From the NCBI GenBank assembly GCA_017999235.1, contig JAGOBN010000159.1:1-7988 (forward strand): a stretch of DNA of 7,988 nucleotides, written 5' to 3'. Under the pieces are notes generated by a model, which made no database searches, was not told the DNA's origin, and was given only the letters and a program-made list of their open reading frames with translations. The DNA comes from Anaerolineales bacterium. GTDB taxonomy: Bacteria > Chloroflexota > Anaerolineae > Anaerolineales > UBA6663. A program made the position numbers and the translations under genes. Positions 5,717-7,988 of this stretch are shown piece after piece (the first letter of the stretch is position 1; every line of letters begins with the position of its first letter).

Positions 5717-7900
5717 ATGTCACTCTCGCCCGAGACCGCCATCCCCTACCGCAACCCGGCCCTGAGCGCTGAAGACCGCGTCGCCGATCTGCTCGGCCGG
5801 ATGACGCTCGAAGAAAAAGTCGGGCAGTTACTGATGTGGGATGCGCGGCCGGAGGATTTGTCCTTTGTCACCACGCGCCAGCCCGGCTCCCTGCTGCATA
5901 TCCTGGGCGAAAAGCTGGAGCGGGCCATGGACCTGGCGGCTCAAACCCGGCTGGGCATCCCATTACTGGTGGGTGAGGATGCCATTCACGGCCACTCCTT
6001 TTGGAAGGGCGCCACGATCTTTCCCACCCAGCTCGCTCTGGCGGCCAGCTGGAACCCGGCCCTGCTCGAACAGGTCGGCCGGGTGACGGCGGCCGAGGCC
6101 GGTCCCACCGGCATCCACTGGACCTTTTCGCCTGTGCTCTGTCTGACCCGCGATCTGCGCTGGGGCCGGGTCGGTGAGACCTTTGGCGAAGATCCCTATT
6201 TGATCGGCGAGCTGGGCGCGGCCCTGATCCGCGGCTATCAAGGGCGCGGGCTGGATGACCCGGCCGGCATCCTGGCCACGGCCAAACACTACGCCGGCTA
6301 CTCGGAAACCCAGGGCGGGCGCGATGCCTCCGAGGCCGATATCTCGCGCCGCAAACTGCGCAGTTATTTTCTGCCGCCCTTTGAACGCGCGGCCCGGGCC
6401 GGGGCCATGACCTTCATGACCGGTTACCAGTCCATGGAAGGCGTGCCGTCCACCGCCAACCGCTGGCTGCTGACCGAGGTCCTGAAAGATGAGTGGGGCT
6501 TCCAGGGCGTGATCGTAACCGATTGGGACAACGTCGGCCGGCTGGTCCGCGAGCAGCGCATCTGCGCCGACTATGCCGAGGCCGCGGCCGTGGCCGTGCG
6601 GGCCGGCAATGACATCATCATGACCACGCCCGAGTTTTATGAGGGCGCGCTTGAGGCGGTGCGCACCCGCCGCCTGACGGAGAGTGACATCGACGCGCCC
6701 TGCGCCCGGCTGCTGGCGCTCAAGTTCCGCATGGGCCTGTTTGAAAACGCGCGCCGCCCGGATTTGCGGCGCGCCGCGCTCGAGATTGGACGACCCGAGC
6801 ACCGCGCCGCCAACCTGGAGGCCGCGCGCCAGAGCCTGATCCTGCTGCAGAACAACGGCCGGCTGCCGCTGGATCCCGGGCAAATCAAGTCCATCGCCGT
6901 GATCGGGCCAAACGCCGACGATGATCTGCAGCAGCTAGGCGACTGGTCGCTGGGCGCCTCGCAGCACCCGCCCGAGGCCGGCCGGCACCCGCGCGAGAAG
7001 ACCACTACCGTGCTTGACGGTATCCGCGCCTTGGCGCCCGCCGGGCTGGAAGTTATCCATGCTCGTGGCTGTTCGATTATCGACGCTGACCTGACGGACT
7101 TGCCGGCGGCCGTGGCCGCGGCCCAGGCCGCCGAAGTGGTGGTGGCCGTGGTGGGCGACCATCTCAATTACATTGGCGAGACGTTGAGCACGGCCACCTT
7201 GGAATTGCAGGGTGGGCAGTGCGCGCTGCTGGAAGCGCTCGAAAAGACCGGCAAACCGCTGATCGTGGTGCTGATCAACAGCAAACCGCTGGTCCTGCCG
7301 CCGGCGGCCAAACGCGCCGCCGCCATCATCGAACTCTTCAACCCCGGCATGGAAGGCGGCCGGGCGCTGGCCGAGGCGCTGTTCGGTCAGCTGAACCCGT
7401 CGGGCAAGTTGACGATCTCGATCCCGGTACACGTGGGCCAGCAGCCGGTGTTTTACAGCCAGGTGCGCGGCCAGCATGGCGACCGCTACGCCGATCTGAC
7501 TCAGGCGCCGCTCTTTCCGTTCGGGCATGGCCTGAGCTATACGCGGTACGCGTATTCCAACCTGCGGCTGGCGGCCAGCCGCCTGCGCGCCGGTGAAACG
7601 GCGCAGGTCTCGGTGGATGTGGAGAACGTTGGGCCGCGGGCCGGCGCCGAGATCGTGCAGGTGTATGTCAGTGACGTGATCACCTCAGTCACCTGGGTCA
7701 ATCAGGCGCTCAAAGGTTTTGCGCGCGTCCAACTGGCGCCCGGCGAGAAGCAGACCGTGCGGGTCGAGCTGCCCGGGCCGGCCTTCCAGATCGTGAACGC
7801 GGCCGGCGTCAGCGTGGTGGAGCCCGGCGAGTTCGAAATCCTGGCTGGCCCCTCGTCCCGCGACCAGGATTTGCTCCGGACCAAATTGACGATCGAGTGA
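5717..7900 (+). CDS. GH3 beta-glucosidase / beta-xylosidase family enzyme
   Basis: A 727-residue enzyme with the classical GH3 order. The N-terminal (beta/alpha)8 domain (about 20-345) carries GEDAIHG (86-92), RDLRWGRVGETFGEDP (145-160), the substrate-binding Lys190-His191 and GGRDASE (200-206). The nucleophile is Asp269 in VTDW. The alpha/beta sandwich domain (about 365-575) carries the probable acid/base Glu488 in YIGE. PFGHGLSYT (601-609) leads to a C-terminal fibronectin-III-like domain (about 615-715). It should release non-reducing beta-linked glucose or xylose from oligosaccharides; arabinosidase side activity is common in the family. No signal peptide or PA14 insert is seen, which points to a cytoplasmic enzyme acting on imported oligosaccharides and differs from exported BglX. 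It is the last gene of the run, behind a good SD. Exact sugar specificity cannot be read from the sequence. Confidence 0.95.
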   Translation: MSLSPETAIPYRNPALSAEDRVADLLGRMTLEEKVGQLLMWDARPEDLSFVTTRQPGSLLHILGEKLERAMDLAAQTRLGIPLLVGEDAIHGHSFWKGATIFPTQLALAASWNPALLEQVGRVTAAEAGPTGIHWTFSPVLCLTRDLRWGRVGETFGEDPYLIGELGAALIRGYQGRGLDDPAGILATAKHYAGYSETQGGRDASEADISRRKLRSYFLPPFERAARAGAMTFMTGYQSMEGVPSTANRWLLTEVLKDEWGFQGVIVTDWDNVGRLVREQRICADYAEAAAVAVRAGNDIIMTTPEFYEGALEAVRTRRLTESDIDAPCARLLALKFRMGLFENARRPDLRRAALEIGRPEHRAANLEAARQSLILLQNNGRLPLDPGQIKSIAVIGPNADDDLQQLGDWSLGASQHPPEAGRHPREKTTTVLDGIRALAPAGLEVIHARGCSIIDADLTDLPAAVAAAQAAEVVVAVVGDHLNYIGETLSTATLELQGGQCALLEALEKTGKPLIVVLINSKPLVLPPAAKRAAAIIELFNPGMEGGRALAEALFGQLNPSGKLTISIPVHVGQQPVFYSQVRGQHGDRYADLTQAPLFPFGHGLSYTRYAYSNLRLAASRLRAGETAQVSVDVENVGPRAGAEIVQVYVSDVITSVTWVNQALKGFARVQLAPGEKQTVRVELPGPAFQIVNAAGVSVVEPGEFEILAGPSSRDQDLLRTKLTIE

Positions 7901-7931
7901 GCGCCGGCCGCCGTTCGGCAACCCTAACCAT

Positions 7932-7969
7932 CCCGGCCCTGATTTTGGAATATCCTAAAAGCAGCCGGG
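7932..7969 (+). terminator. Imperfect hairpin downstream of GH3, possible transcription terminator
   Basis: CCCGGC (7932-7937) pairs with GCCGGG (7964-7969). Inside, after a two-base bulge, TG/CA, TTTT/AAAA and GG/CC pairs continue around an AATAT loop, with one mismatch and one bulged T. It lies 31 bases after the last stop codon of the operon. No T-run follows, so it is not a standard Rho-independent terminator. It could be an mRNA 3'-end stabilising hairpin or chance. The rest of 7901-7988 shows no gene. Confidence 0.4.
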
Positions 7970-7988
7970 TCTGATCCCGTCAACACCG

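Noticed and set aside
1..7988. Very frequent GCCGGC/GGCCGG words as a possible dispersed repeat or signal
   Set aside because: They fall mostly in coding frames as Ala-Gly, Pro-Ala or Arg-Pro codons and fit the general GC-rich codon bias. Spacing and orientation show no pattern I can see; a word-frequency test against the whole genome would be needed.
1..7988. Insertion sequences, CRISPR arrays, tRNA or rRNA genes
   Set aside because: No transposase motifs, terminal repeats, regularly spaced repeats or RNA gene signatures were seen.

Overview
The window is a high-GC, gene-dense stretch of bacterial DNA with every supported gene on the + strand. It reads as one carbohydrate-catabolic operon. 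GC-rich codon use, tight gene packing, stand-alone cytoplasmic glycosidases and a zinc-type URO-D-family methyltransferase would fit a heterotrophic bacterium such as a Chloroflexota member. That assignment is a guess from style; no marker gene is present.

Layout: (1) 1-675, open at the window edge, is a composite frame: a short-chain-dehydrogenase (SDR) fragment joined to the catalytic half of a PF00756-like esterase. It is cut by an in-frame TAG, but esterase-like sequence continues in the same frame to 774. (2) 771-1784 is a uroporphyrinogen-decarboxylase-family protein of the corrinoid-methyltransferase (MtaA/CmuA-like) type with a complete His-x-Cys...Cys zinc site. (3) 1791-3470 is a GH13 alpha-glucosidase. 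(4) 3477-5426 is a GH127-like (DUF1680) protein carrying the Cys/Glu zinc-thiolate active site of beta-L-arabinofuranosidases. (5) 5427-5716 looks intergenic but holds the frameshifted remnant of a methyltransferase-associated corrinoid (B12-binding) protein behind an intact ribosome binding site. (6) 5717-7900 is a three-domain GH3 beta-glucosidase/xylosidase-type enzyme. (7) 7901-7988 is non-coding and contains an imperfect hairpin that may end the operon.

How it fits together: none of the three glycosidases has a signal peptide, so they probably act in the cytoplasm on imported oligosaccharides. GH13 would attack alpha-glucosides, the GH127-like enzyme beta-L-arabinofuranosyl or related side groups, and GH3 beta-linked sugars. 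The esterase, when intact, could have removed acyl groups. The zinc methyltransferase together with a dead corrinoid protein suggests that the operon once also carried a B12-dependent methyl-transfer module, possibly for O-methylated sugars or methoxylated plant compounds, whose corrinoid half has been lost here. The notable theme is erosion of accessory genes (esterase/SDR, corrinoid protein) beside well-preserved glycosidases.
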